11,790 bases of DNA from Bacteroidales bacterium (GTDB lineage: Bacteria > Bacteroidota > Bacteroidia > Bacteroidales > UBA12077). This document shows, one piece after another, positions 1-7,151 of the stretch (the stretch's first letter is position 1; every line of letters starts with the position of its first letter). The notes beneath the pieces are model-generated. The model had not been told where the DNA came from and did no database searches. It saw only the letters and a program-made list of their open reading frames with translations. A program made the translations under genes and the position numbers. The stretch covers positions 1 to 11,790 of the forward strand of contig JASGMZ010000075.1 of NCBI GenBank assembly GCA_030156305.1, in the 5' to 3' direction.

Positions 1-13
1 TTTATTTTTTATT

Positions 14-87
14 CGTCATTGCGAATGAAATGAAGCAATCTCTTGATATTAAAACAGATTGCTTCGTCGTTCCTCCTCGCAATGACG
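14..87. repeat. Imperfect 74-bp palindrome, MITE-like interspersed repeat
   Basis: The outer arms CGTCATTGCGA (14-24) and TCGCAATGACG (77-87) are perfect reverse complements of 11 bp. The inner arms GAAGCAATCT (32-41) and AGATTGCTTC (56-65) are perfect over 10 bp. They are separated by an unpaired bulge on each side and a 14-base loop (42-55). The whole could form a long hairpin in RNA or a cruciform in DNA. Sequences of this kind (GTCATTGCGA ... TCGCAATGAC) recur between genes in many bacterial genomes, from memory of the family. No transposase is present, so any mobility would depend on an enzyme elsewhere. It may also act as a terminator for an unseen gene to the left. Confidence 0.75.
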
Positions 88-131
88 TGGTAAAAAGTTT
101 AGTTTATAACCATTTGTAGTATAATTAATGT

Positions 132-139
132 TAAGTTTG
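132..139 (+). promoter_or_regulatory. Candidate -7 element for the UXS-rfb operon
   Basis: TAAGTTTG matches the Bacteroidota -7 consensus TAnnTTTG. The nearest upstream TTG (114-116) is only 15 bp away, shorter than the usual 19 or so. The implied leader to the start at 272 is about 125 nt. The rest of 1-271 shows no gene. This is a weak call based on motif match only. Confidence 0.3.
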
Positions 140-271
140 GTTATTATACAAAACAAAAAAGGAAATATACTGATGTAATTTGGATATGCTTTTATTATCT
201 TTACCTTTTCATTTAACCTTATTAGTTTTAACAAAAGGATTCTACATTAGCAAAAAAATATAAAAGTATAG

Positions 272-1213
272 ATGAAAAAAATTTTAGTCACAGGAGGTGC
301 CGGTTTTATAGGTTCGCATTTGTGTGAAAGGTTACTGAATGAAGGCCACGAGGTTATTTGTTTAGACAATTATTTCACCGGTACCAAACAAAATATTATA
401 CATCTCTTAAAAAACCCATACTTTGAATTAGTAAGGCACGATATTACCATGCCTTATTATATTGAAGTAGATGAAATTTACAATTTAGCCTGCCCTGCTT
501 CACCCATCCATTACCAGTATAATGCCATAAAAACGATAAAAACATCAGTAATGGGGTCAATAAATATGTTGGGATTAGCGAAAAGAATTAAAGCTAAAAT
601 TCTGCAAGCCTCAACCAGTGAGGTTTATGGCGACCCGGAAATACATCCGCAAACCGAAGATTATTGGGGAAACTGTAATCCTATCGGGCCACGATCCTGT
701 TACGATGAAGGGAAAAGATGTGCTGAATCGCTCTTTATTAACTATCATCAACAAAATAATGTCCGCATAAAAATAGCAAGGATTTTTAATACGTATGGCC
801 CCAAAATGAGTATGAATGATGGCCGTGTAGTTTCTAATTTTATTGTACAAGCGCTAAAAAACGAAAATATTACCATCTTTGGCGATGGTAAACAAACACG
901 TAGTTTTCAATATGTTGACGATTTAATAGAAGCACTCATAAGATTAATGAATACCGATGACAATATTACAATGCCTATAAATATTGGTAATCCAGAAGAA
1001 TACACCATGCTCGGATTAGCCCATAAAATTATTGATTTAACCGGATCAAAATCTAAAATTTCATATTTACCACCCCCAGAAGATGACCCTGTTCAAAGAC
1101 AACCGGATATTTCGCTGGCAAAAAAATTATTAAATCACTGGGAACCTAAAACCCAGTTAAAAGATGGATTAATAAAAACAATCGAATACTTTAAAAATGA
1201 ATTAAAACTATGA
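272..1213 (+). CDS. UDP-glucuronate decarboxylase (UDP-xylose synthase), SDR family
   Basis: This cytosolic enzyme converts UDP-glucuronate to UDP-xylose, using bound NAD+ in an oxidation, decarboxylation and reduction cycle. The 313-residue protein is full length for bacterial UXS. It has an extended-SDR Rossmann fold: the nucleotide motif GGAGFIGS is at residues 8-15, the catalytic TSE of STSEVYGDP at 115-117, and the YxxxK pair is Tyr144/Lys148. The segment NLACPASPIHYQ (71-82) and DDPVQRQPD (271-279) separate UXS from its relative RfbB. The start is an ATG at the natural SDR N-terminus. It is first in a tight operon with rfbA, rfbC and rfbD, overlapping rfbA by four bases (ATGA). The context suggests xylose or a xylose-derived sugar in a surface glycan. 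Family confidence is high; substrate is inferred from homology. Confidence 0.93.
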   Translation: MKKILVTGGAGFIGSHLCERLLNEGHEVICLDNYFTGTKQNIIHLLKNPYFELVRHDITMPYYIEVDEIYNLACPASPIHYQYNAIKTIKTSVMGSINMLGLAKRIKAKILQASTSEVYGDPEIHPQTEDYWGNCNPIGPRSCYDEGKRCAESLFINYHQQNNVRIKIARIFNTYGPKMSMNDGRVVSNFIVQALKNENITIFGDGKQTRSFQYVDDLIEALIRLMNTDDNITMPINIGNPEEYTMLGLAHKIIDLTGSKSKISYLPPPEDDPVQRQPDISLAKKLLNHWEPKTQLKDGLIKTIEYFKNELKL

Positions 1214-2076
1214 AAGGAATAATATTAGCCGGAGGTGCCGGAACAAGATTGTACCCGATTACAAAAAGCATCTCAAAACAAATCATCCCCATATACGATA
1301 AACCAATGATTTATTATCCGCTTTCTGTTTTAATGTTAGCAGGGATACGTGATATTTTAATTATTTCTACACCAAAAGATATTCATTTATATAAAGATTT
1401 ATTGGGTAACGGTAATCAGTTAGGTATTCATTTAAGTTATGAAGTTCAACCTTCGCCCGATGGATTAGCCCAGGCTTTTATTATTGGAGAAAAATTTATT
1501 GGCAATAACAATGTTTGTCTCATTTTAGGGGATAATATCTTTTATGGATACGGATTTAGCAACATACTAACACAGGTTTCAGAACTAAAAGACGGGGCAA
1601 CGGTATTTGGATATTATGTTAACAATCCGCAACGCTATGGCGTAGTCGAATTTGATGATTCAGGAAAAGTGCTTAGCATTGAAGAAAAACCGGAAAAGCC
1701 GAAATCTAACTTTGCCGTTACCGGATTGTATTTCTATTCAAATGATGTAGTTAAAAAAGCAAAAAAACTTAAACCTAGTAACCGTGGCGAACTGGAAATT
1801 ACAGACTTAAATCGCTTGTACTTAAATGAAAACCGGTTAAAAGTTGAATTGTTAGGACGTGGTTTTGCATGGCTCGATACAGGGACTCACGAGAGTCTTT
1901 TACAAGCTTCAAATTATATTGCAACCATTGAGCAAAGACAAGGATTAAAAATTGCCTGCGTAGAAGAAATTGCTTTCAAAAAAGGGTTTATTAATAAACC
2001 ACAATTAATTAAACTTGGAGAGGATTTAAAAAATAATCAATACGGAGAATACTTATTAAAAATAGCTAATGAATAA
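1210..2076 (+). CDS. rfbA: Glucose-1-phosphate thymidylyltransferase
   Basis: RfbA/RmlA joins glucose-1-phosphate and dTTP to give dTDP-glucose and pyrophosphate, the first step of dTDP-L-rhamnose synthesis. The 288 residues match the family's usual length of about 290. The nucleotidyltransferase signature GGAGTRLYPIT is at residues 8-18, followed by SKQ with Lys23. The metal-binding GDN is at 107-109 (Asp108), EEKP at 158-161, RGELEITDLN at 192-201 and WLDTGT at 221-226. The ATG overlaps the stop of the upstream decarboxylase gene, so the two are probably translationally coupled. rfbC begins six bases after its stop. The protein looks intact with no missing key residue. Confidence 0.97.
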   Translation: MKGIILAGGAGTRLYPITKSISKQIIPIYDKPMIYYPLSVLMLAGIRDILIISTPKDIHLYKDLLGNGNQLGIHLSYEVQPSPDGLAQAFIIGEKFIGNNNVCLILGDNIFYGYGFSNILTQVSELKDGATVFGYYVNNPQRYGVVEFDDSGKVLSIEEKPEKPKSNFAVTGLYFYSNDVVKKAKKLKPSNRGELEITDLNRLYLNENRLKVELLGRGFAWLDTGTHESLLQASNYIATIEQRQGLKIACVEEIAFKKGFINKPQLIKLGEDLKNNQYGEYLLKIANE

Positions 2077-2082
2077 ATTATC

Positions 2083-2637
2083 ATGGAAGTAAAAGAAACT
2101 GATATACAAGGATTAAAAATAATTAAACCCAAAATTTTTGAAGATTCCAGAGGCTATTTTTTCGAAAGTTATAATAAAAAAGTATTAAAAAGTTTATTGG
2201 GTGATATAGAATTTGTTCAGGATAATCAGTCTTTATCAGGATTTGGAACCATAAGAGGTTTACATTACCAACTGGCGCCATATGCACAAGCGAAACTAAT
2301 AAGAGTTTTACAAGGTGAAATTTATGATATTGCTGTCGATATTCGAGAAAACTCACCAACCTATGGAAAACATTTTGGCATAGAGCTTTCTGAAGAAAAT
2401 AAAATTCAACTATTTATCCCCAAAGGTTTTGCCCACGGATTTTCAGTATTAAGCCCAAAAGCTGTTGTGCTTTACAAAACAGATGAATTTTATCATAAAG
2501 ATTCTGAAAGAGGAATTAATTACAATGACCCGGAGTTGGGCATTGACTGGAAAATTGAACCCTCAGTATCCATTCTTTCATCTAAAGATAACGTTTTACC
2601 AACTTTCAAAGAAGCAGAAAAAAATTTTTATTTTTAA
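2083..2637 (+). CDS. rfbC: dTDP-4-dehydrorhamnose 3,5-epimerase
   Basis: RfbC/RmlC epimerises C3 and C5 of dTDP-4-dehydro-6-deoxy-glucose to give dTDP-4-dehydrorhamnose, the third step of dTDP-L-rhamnose synthesis. It is a cupin-fold dimeric enzyme of 184 residues, the family's usual size. Visible motifs are FEDSRGYFFE (19-28), the active-site RGLHYQ with catalytic His61 (58-63), QAKLIRV with Lys71 (69-75), IPKGFAHGF with His118 (112-120) and the acid tyrosine region around Tyr131 (LYKTDEFY). It sits between rfbA and rfbD with gaps of 6 and 12 bases, clearly one transcription unit. Its substrate must come from an RfbB that is not in this window. Confidence 0.96.
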   Translation: MEVKETDIQGLKIIKPKIFEDSRGYFFESYNKKVLKSLLGDIEFVQDNQSLSGFGTIRGLHYQLAPYAQAKLIRVLQGEIYDIAVDIRENSPTYGKHFGIELSEENKIQLFIPKGFAHGFSVLSPKAVVLYKTDEFYHKDSERGINYNDPELGIDWKIEPSVSILSSKDNVLPTFKEAEKNFYF

Positions 2638-2649
2638 ACGATTCAAATT

Positions 2650-3525
2650 ATGATTAATATTTTGGTTACAGGAGCCAATGGACAACTGGGCAGCGAAATT
2701 AAAGAGATACATAAGAAGTACAATCAAATTGGCGAAAAGCAGGCAAATTTTATTTTTACAGATATCAATACACTCGATATATCAAACAATATGTTTTTAA
2801 AAAATTTTTTTCAGTATAATACAATCGATTATGTTATTAATTGTGCTGCCTATACAAATGTTGACCTGGCCGAAAAGGAAGTTGAAAAAGCCTATGAAAT
2901 CAATGCTCAGTGTGTTAAAAATATAATCAGTGCTATAAAACCTTATCACATAAAATTTATTCATATTTCTACCGATTATGTTTTTAATGGTAAATCATTT
3001 ATTCCTTATACCGAGGATATGCCGGAAAATCCCAATTCGGTTTATGGAAAATCAAAATTAGAAGGAGAGAAAATAGCATTAAACTATCCCAAAACAATGG
3101 TTATCAGAACATCATGGTTGTATTCATCGTTTGGTAAAAACTTTGCCAAAACCATTCATAAACTATGCACCCAACGGGAAGAGCTTAATGTTGTTTTTGA
3201 TCAGGTTGGAACTCCTACTTATGCCAGAGATTTGGCTTCTGCTATTTTTAAAATAATTGAACAATCCGAAATCAATAACAATTTTAAAACCGGCATATAT
3301 CACTACTCTAACGAAGGAGTTTGCAGCTGGTATGATTTTGCCAGGGCAATTGCTTTAAAATCCTATTCAAAATGCAAAATTAACCCAATAGAAACCAAAG
3401 ATTACCCAACTCCTGCCCAAAGGCCATTTTACAGTGTTTTGAACAAAAACAAAATAAAATCGGTATATAATATAAATATCCCTCATTGGCAACAAAGCCT
3501 TGATGATTTCTTTATGAAAATCTAA
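2650..3525 (+). CDS. rfbD: dTDP-4-dehydrorhamnose reductase
   Basis: RfbD/RmlD reduces dTDP-4-dehydrorhamnose with NAD(P)H to dTDP-L-rhamnose, the last step of the pathway. The 291-residue protein is a short-chain reductase. It has TGANGQLGS (7-15) for the cofactor, NCAAYTNVDLAE (64-75), the catalytic STDYVF (107-112) and YGKSK (132-136), giving the Tyr132/Lys136 pair. RTSWLY (153-158) and the C-terminal RPFYSVLN (258-265) are typical of RmlD. It ends the sugar-nucleotide operon; 67 bases separate it from the mutase gene, which seems to have its own promoter. No defect is visible. Confidence 0.96.
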   Translation: MINILVTGANGQLGSEIKEIHKKYNQIGEKQANFIFTDINTLDISNNMFLKNFFQYNTIDYVINCAAYTNVDLAEKEVEKAYEINAQCVKNIISAIKPYHIKFIHISTDYVFNGKSFIPYTEDMPENPNSVYGKSKLEGEKIALNYPKTMVIRTSWLYSSFGKNFAKTIHKLCTQREELNVVFDQVGTPTYARDLASAIFKIIEQSEINNNFKTGIYHYSNEGVCSWYDFARAIALKSYSKCKINPIETKDYPTPAQRPFYSVLNKNKIKSVYNINIPHWQQSLDDFFMKI

Positions 3526-3558
3526 TGAAAAGAAATATTTAAAATCATACAATTTTTA

Positions 3559-3566
3559 TAATTTTG
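3559..3566 (+). promoter_or_regulatory. Likely -7 promoter element for the phosphosugar mutase
   Basis: TAATTTTG is a full match to TAnnTTTG and lies 26 bases before the ATG at 3593, so the expected leader is only about 20 nt. No clear TTG is seen about 19 bp upstream. The position, just after rfbD ends at 3525, suggests the mutase can be expressed apart from the rfb operon. Confidence 0.5.
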
Positions 3567-3592
3567 TTTTGCAATTCTAAAAACTTAAAAAG

Positions 3593-5344
3593 ATGACTAA
3601 TAAGGATTTAATGCAACAAGTAAACGAGAAAGCACAAAAATGGCTTCGTTCAAATATTATCGATAATGAATCGAAAGAACGCATTAAATACATGATTGAA
3701 AACGATGAAAATGAATTGATTGAATCGTTTTATAAAGATTTAGCATTTGGAACGGGTGGTTTACGAGGAATCATGGGCACAGGAACCAACCGAATAAATA
3801 TTTATACCATTGGAATGGCTACACAGGGCTTAAGCAATTACCTTAAACAGCAATTCGCCGGCAAAAAAGAAATTAATGTGGCCATAGCTTACGATTCCAG
3901 AAATAACAGCCGTCTTTTTGCCGAAAAAACAGCGAGTGTATTTTCCGCAAACGGAATTAAAGTTTTTTTATTCGATAAATTGCGGCCAACTCCTGAATTA
4001 TCATTCGCTATTCGCCACCTAAAATGCCAAAGCGGAATTGTAATTACTGCATCGCATAATCCTAAAGAATATAATGGATACAAGGTTTATTGGGAGGATG
4101 GCGGCCAGATTATCAGCCCGCACGATAAAAATATAATTACCGAAGTACAAAAAATTAAAAGTATTGATGAAATCCGGTTTGACCATGAATTAACTCATGT
4201 AAAAGAAATTGGAGATAAAATCGATAATGAATATATTAAACAGATTAAAAAATTATCCCTTAATCCGGATATAATCAAAAAACAGAAGGACCTGAAAATT
4301 GTATTTACTCCAATTCATGGCACAGCTGTCGATTTGGTTCCAAAAGCCCTAAAAGCATTTGGTTTTGAGCATATCGATACAGTTGAAGAACAAAATACTC
4401 CCGATGGAAATTTTCCCACCGTAAAATCGCCCAACCCTGAAGAACCGGCAGCCATGGAATTAGCATTAAAAAAAGCTAAGGCTGTTGATGCTGATATTGT
4501 TATGGGAACCGACCCTGATGGAGACAGAGTAGGCATTGCCGTTAAAAATTCAGAGAACGATTTTATACTTCTGAATGGGAATCAGGCAGCAACCTTACTC
4601 ATTCACTATTTAATCACCCAATGGAAAGAAAAAGGGAAATTAAAAGGAAAAGAATATATTGTAAAAACCATTGTTACCTCAGAAATATTAGCAGAGATAG
4701 CTGAAAAATATGATGTCCAGAATTACGATGTATTAACCGGATTTAAATATATTGCCGATATCATAAAACAAAACGAAAAAGTAAAACAGTTTATTGGCGG
4801 CGGTGAAGAAAGCTATGGTTACCTGGCCGGTGAATTTGTCCGTGATAAAGATGCAGTAATGTCGTGTGCACTATTAGCCGAAACAGCTGCCTGGGCTAAA
4901 AGTAATGGAAAAAACCTTTACGAACAATTGATTGATATTTATGTTGAATTTGGTTTTTATAAAGAAAGGCTGATATCCATTGTGAAAAAAGGAAAAGCGG
5001 GCGAAGAAGAAATTCAAAAAATGATGGATAACTTTAGAAACAATCCGCCACAAACCATTAACCATTCGAATGTAATGTTGATTCATGATTTTTTGAAACA
5101 AAAAACATTCGACCAGTTAAGTCATCTACGTTATGAAATAGATTTACCCAAATCAAACGTATTGCAATTTATTTTAAAAGACGGCTCAAAAATATCCATC
5201 AGGCCATCAGGTACTGAACCCAAAATTAAATTCTATTTCAGTGTAAACGAAAAGCTGGAACGAAAAGAAGACTTTGAGAAAGTTAATAAACTGTTGGATG
5301 AAAAAATTGATGCTATTATTAACGATTTAGGGATTGGTAGTTAG
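3593..5344 (+). CDS. Phosphoglucomutase/phosphomannomutase, alpha-D-phosphohexomutase family
   Basis: This enzyme interconverts hexose-1- and hexose-6-phosphates through a phosphoserine and a bisphosphate intermediate. The 583 residues match the long PGM2-like/PgcA group. The four-domain signature is complete: AFGTGGLRGIMG (51-62), the phosphoserine loop TASHNP with Ser154 (152-157), the magnesium loop DPDGDR (307-312), the sugar-binding GGGEESYG (402-409) and the phosphate-binding RPSGTEPK (537-544). Whether it prefers glucose or mannose cannot be read from sequence; phosphopentomutase activity is also possible in this group. Next to rfbA it would sensibly supply glucose-1-phosphate. Its TAG stop (5342-5344) runs straight into a 7-bp tandem repeat array, so the last codons lie at the repeat boundary. 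Confidence 0.93.
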   Translation: MTNKDLMQQVNEKAQKWLRSNIIDNESKERIKYMIENDENELIESFYKDLAFGTGGLRGIMGTGTNRINIYTIGMATQGLSNYLKQQFAGKKEINVAIAYDSRNNSRLFAEKTASVFSANGIKVFLFDKLRPTPELSFAIRHLKCQSGIVITASHNPKEYNGYKVYWEDGGQIISPHDKNIITEVQKIKSIDEIRFDHELTHVKEIGDKIDNEYIKQIKKLSLNPDIIKKQKDLKIVFTPIHGTAVDLVPKALKAFGFEHIDTVEEQNTPDGNFPTVKSPNPEEPAAMELALKKAKAVDADIVMGTDPDGDRVGIAVKNSENDFILLNGNQAATLLIHYLITQWKEKGKLKGKEYIVKTIVTSEILAEIAEKYDVQNYDVLTGFKYIADIIKQNEKVKQFIGGGEESYGYLAGEFVRDKDAVMSCALLAETAAWAKSNGKNLYEQLIDIYVEFGFYKERLISIVKKGKAGEEEIQKMMDNFRNNPPQTINHSNVMLIHDFLKQKTFDQLSHLRYEIDLPKSNVLQFILKDGSKISIRPSGTEPKIKFYFSVNEKLERKEDFEKVNKLLDEKIDAIINDLGIGS

Positions 5345-5455
5345 TTCAGAGTTCAAAGTTCAGAGTTCAGAGTTCTCAGTTCAGAGTTCTCAGTTCAGAG
5401 TTCTCAGTTCAGAGTTCAGAGTTCAGAGTTCTCAGTTCAGTGTTCAGAGTTTTAA
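5344..5455. repeat. Heptanucleotide tandem array (GTTCAGA/GTTCTCA), 16 units
   Basis: Sixteen consecutive 7-bp units start at 5344 in perfect register. Most are GTTCAGA or GTTCTCA, with single variants GTTCAAA (5351), GTTCAGT (5435) and a degenerate last unit GTTTTAA (5449). GTTCTCA units occur at 5372, 5386, 5400 and 5428 and are always followed by a GTTCA unit, so part of the array is a 14-bp higher-order repeat. The first G is the last base of the mutase TAG stop codon. It fills most of the gap to the yjbQ-family gene. No gene, hairpin or clear promoter is seen in it. Function unknown. Confidence 0.95.
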
Positions 5456-5480
5456 GTTGAATTTAGAAAAAATATAGCTT

Positions 5481-5897
5481 ATGAAATCATATCGAGAAGA
5501 AGTTTGGTTTAACACCAAAAAAAGAAGAGAATTAATAAACATTACTCCCGTAGTTGAACAAGTATTACAAAAGAGTGGCGTAAAAGAAGGATTGGTACTT
5601 GTTAATTCGATGCATATTACCAGTTCGATTTTTATTAATGATGATGAAAGTGGATTACACGAAGATTTTGAAAAATGGCTGGAAAAATTAGCTCCGGAAA
5701 AACCATACGATCAGTACAAACACAATTATGCCGAAAACAATGCCGATGCACACCTGAAGCGGACTATTATGGGACGCGAAGTGGTTGTTGCTATTACCGA
5801 AGGGAAACTGGATTTTGGGCCATGGGAGCAGATTTTTTATGGCGAGTTTGACGGAAAACGGAGAAAACGAATTCTAATTAAAATAATTGGAGAATAG
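5481..5897 (+). CDS. yjbQ: YjbQ/UPF0047 family protein (secondary thiamine-phosphate synthase type)
   Basis: A 138-residue protein, the family's usual length. Family features are LVNSMHITSSIFIND (40-54) with His45, GLHEDFEKWLEKLAP (58-72) with His60, the YKHNYAENNADAHLKR stretch (79-94) with His81 and His91, and the C-terminal GKLDFGPWEQIFYGEFDG (108-125). The conserved histidines are thought to bind a metal. Family members have been reported with weak thiamine-phosphate synthase activity, but the true cellular role is unsettled. The ATG at 5481 fits the family N-terminus. No TAnnTTTG element is obvious upstream, so it may be read from the mutase promoter through the repeat array. It is flanked on both sides by heptad repeats and converges on selD. 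Confidence 0.9.
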   Translation: MKSYREEVWFNTKKRRELINITPVVEQVLQKSGVKEGLVLVNSMHITSSIFINDDESGLHEDFEKWLEKLAPEKPYDQYKHNYAENNADAHLKRTIMGREVVVAITEGKLDFGPWEQIFYGEFDGKRRKRILIKIIGE

Positions 5898-5911
5898 TTT
5901 CATTTCAACAA

Positions 5912-5960
5912 ATTTCAAGTTTCAAGTTTAAAGTTTCAAATTTCAAGTTTCAAGTTTAAA
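5912..5960. repeat. Heptanucleotide tandem array (RTTTCAA), 7 units
   Basis: Seven 7-bp units in register: ATTTCAA, GTTTCAA, GTTTAAA, GTTTCAA, ATTTCAA, GTTTCAA, GTTTAAA. A related partial unit GTTTCAT starts at 5897, the last base of the yjbQ TAG stop. The unit differs from the GTTCAGA unit of the array on the other side of the gene but shares its length and general form. No coding potential is apparent. Confidence 0.92.
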
Positions 5961-5986
5961 TCAAAATTAAATAAATAGTGGCTATA

Positions 5987-6018
5987 AGAAAACGTCAATA
6001 AAAAAAAAGGCGTTTTCT
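5987..6018. terminator. Candidate hairpin between convergent yjbQ and selD
   Basis: AGAAAACGTC (5987-5996) pairs with GGCGTTTTCT (6009-6018) in a 10-bp stem with one G-T wobble, across a 12-base A-rich loop. It lies between two converging genes, where a shared terminator is expected. No strong T-run follows the stem on either strand, so termination is inferred from position and stem only. Confidence 0.45.
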
Positions 6019-6030
6019 AAGATGCACTAA

Positions 6031-7062
6031 TTATTCATTTACCCGCACCAGAACTTTTTCCTGATTAGTTAAATATCCTATTGAATTAGATGGATAATGA
6101 TATTTTTTTAGTAAGGCTTCGACTTCTTGTTTTGCATTATCTTCCACAGCAACCAAAAGTCCTCCACTGGTTTGTGGATCACAAAGAAGAGGTTTCATTT
6201 TCTCTTTGATTGCAACTTTCTCGCCATAACTATCCCAATTTGTAAAAGTACCTCCGGGGGAACACTTTTGAGATAAATAGTAGTCGACGACATCAAATTT
6301 TGGCACATCGGCATAATTAATTACTGCCGATAACTTACTTCCTTCGCACATTTCAATTAAATGCCCTAATAAGCCAAATCCGGTAACATCAGTCATTGCT
6401 TTTACACCATCAATAGAAGCTAATTCTTCTCCAATAGTATTTAAAATTGTCATTGTATTTTGAGATAATAACAAATGTTCATCTTTAAGAATACCTTTTT
6501 TCTGTGCTGTAGTTAATATTCCAATACCTAATGGTTTGGTCAGATATAAAGAACAACCGGAAGTAGCGGTATTATTTCTTTTTATTTTTTTTATATCTAC
6601 AGAACCTGTTACAGCCAATCCAAATATTGGTTCAGGACTATCGATACTATGCCCACCGGCTAACATAATACCCGCATCTTTGCAGGCTTGTCTTCCACCA
6701 TCAACCACTTTTTGAGCCACTTTTTCCGAAATTTTATTAACAGGCCAACCTAAAATAGCAATAGCCATTAATGGGGTTCCCCCCATAGCATAAATATCGC
6801 TAATTGCATTTGTTGCTGCAATTTGTCCAAACACAAAAGGATCATCGACAATGGGCATAAAAAAATCGGTGGTACTAATTATTGCAGTACCATTACCCAT
6901 ATCATAAACCGCGGCATCATCGCAGCTGGCATTTCCAACAATAAGGTTCTTATCTACAAAAGGGCTTATTTTTGATTCTAATATTGTTGTTAAAACTTTG
7001 GGAGATATTTTACAACCACAGCCTGCTCCATGGCTATATTGTGTTAACCTTATTTTATTCAT
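6031..7062 (-). CDS. selD: Selenide, water dikinase (selenophosphate synthase)
   Basis: SelD uses ATP and selenide to make selenophosphate, the selenium donor for selenocysteine and for 2-selenouridine in tRNA. The 343-residue protein is full length. The N-terminus matches the E. coli enzyme closely: LTQYSHGAGCGCK has Cys15, Cys17 and Lys18, where Cys15 and Lys18 correspond to catalytic Cys17 and Lys20 of E. coli. The Cys15 codon is TGT, so this is the cysteine form and not a selenoprotein. SCDDAAVYD (46-54) and GGHS (135-138) mark the ATP/metal core, and CDPQTSGGLLVA lies towards the C-terminus. It is transcribed alone, converging on yjbQ and divergent from the cation transporter. No selA, selB or mnmH is in the window, so which selenium product it serves is unknown. 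Confidence 0.97.
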   Translation of the reverse strand: MNKIRLTQYSHGAGCGCKISPKVLTTILESKISPFVDKNLIVGNASCDDAAVYDMGNGTAIISTTDFFMPIVDDPFVFGQIAATNAISDIYAMGGTPLMAIAILGWPVNKISEKVAQKVVDGGRQACKDAGIMLAGGHSIDSPEPIFGLAVTGSVDIKKIKRNNTATSGCSLYLTKPLGIGILTTAQKKGILKDEHLLLSQNTMTILNTIGEELASIDGVKAMTDVTGFGLLGHLIEMCEGSKLSAVINYADVPKFDVVDYYLSQKCSPGGTFTNWDSYGEKVAIKEKMKPLLCDPQTSGGLLVAVEDNAKQEVEALLKKYHYPSNSIGYLTNQEKVLVRVNE

Positions 7063-7083
7063 TTCAATAATTTTTTAATATCA

Positions 7084-7114
7084 TTGCAAAAGAAATACTT
7101 TTATTCTAAATTGT
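7084..7114 (+). promoter_or_regulatory. Weak candidate promoter for the cation efflux gene
   Basis: TTG at 7084-7086 is followed after 20 bases by TAAATTGT (7107-7114), one mismatch-like shift from TAnnTTTG. The implied leader is about 30 nt. The intergenic region 7063-7151 is divergent with selD, and no clean element is seen on the minus strand. Confidence 0.3.
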
Positions 7115-7151
7115 TTTAATATTATCCTTAAAATTAAGAAATAAATAATTT

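Noticed and set aside
49..234. Open frame of 61 codons on the minus strand
   Set aside because: Its N-terminal half is low-complexity AT-rich DNA and its end (RHCEEERRSNL) is the translation of the palindromic repeat at 14-87, a known type of false protein.
272..1213. Reading the first gene as the missing rfbB
   Set aside because: The NLACPASPIHYQ and DDPVQRQPD segments and the 313-residue length fit UDP-glucuronate decarboxylase; RfbB is longer with different signatures.
2465..2653. Plus-strand open frame of 62 codons over the rfbC end
   Set aside because: It is out of frame inside rfbC, has no family features, and rfbC is plainly the real gene.
5344..5455. CRISPR-like array
   Set aside because: Units are 7 bp with no spacers and no cas genes; it is a simple tandem repeat.
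6031..7062. SelD as a selenoprotein with in-frame TGA
   Set aside because: The catalytic position is encoded by TGT (cysteine) and there is no in-frame TGA.
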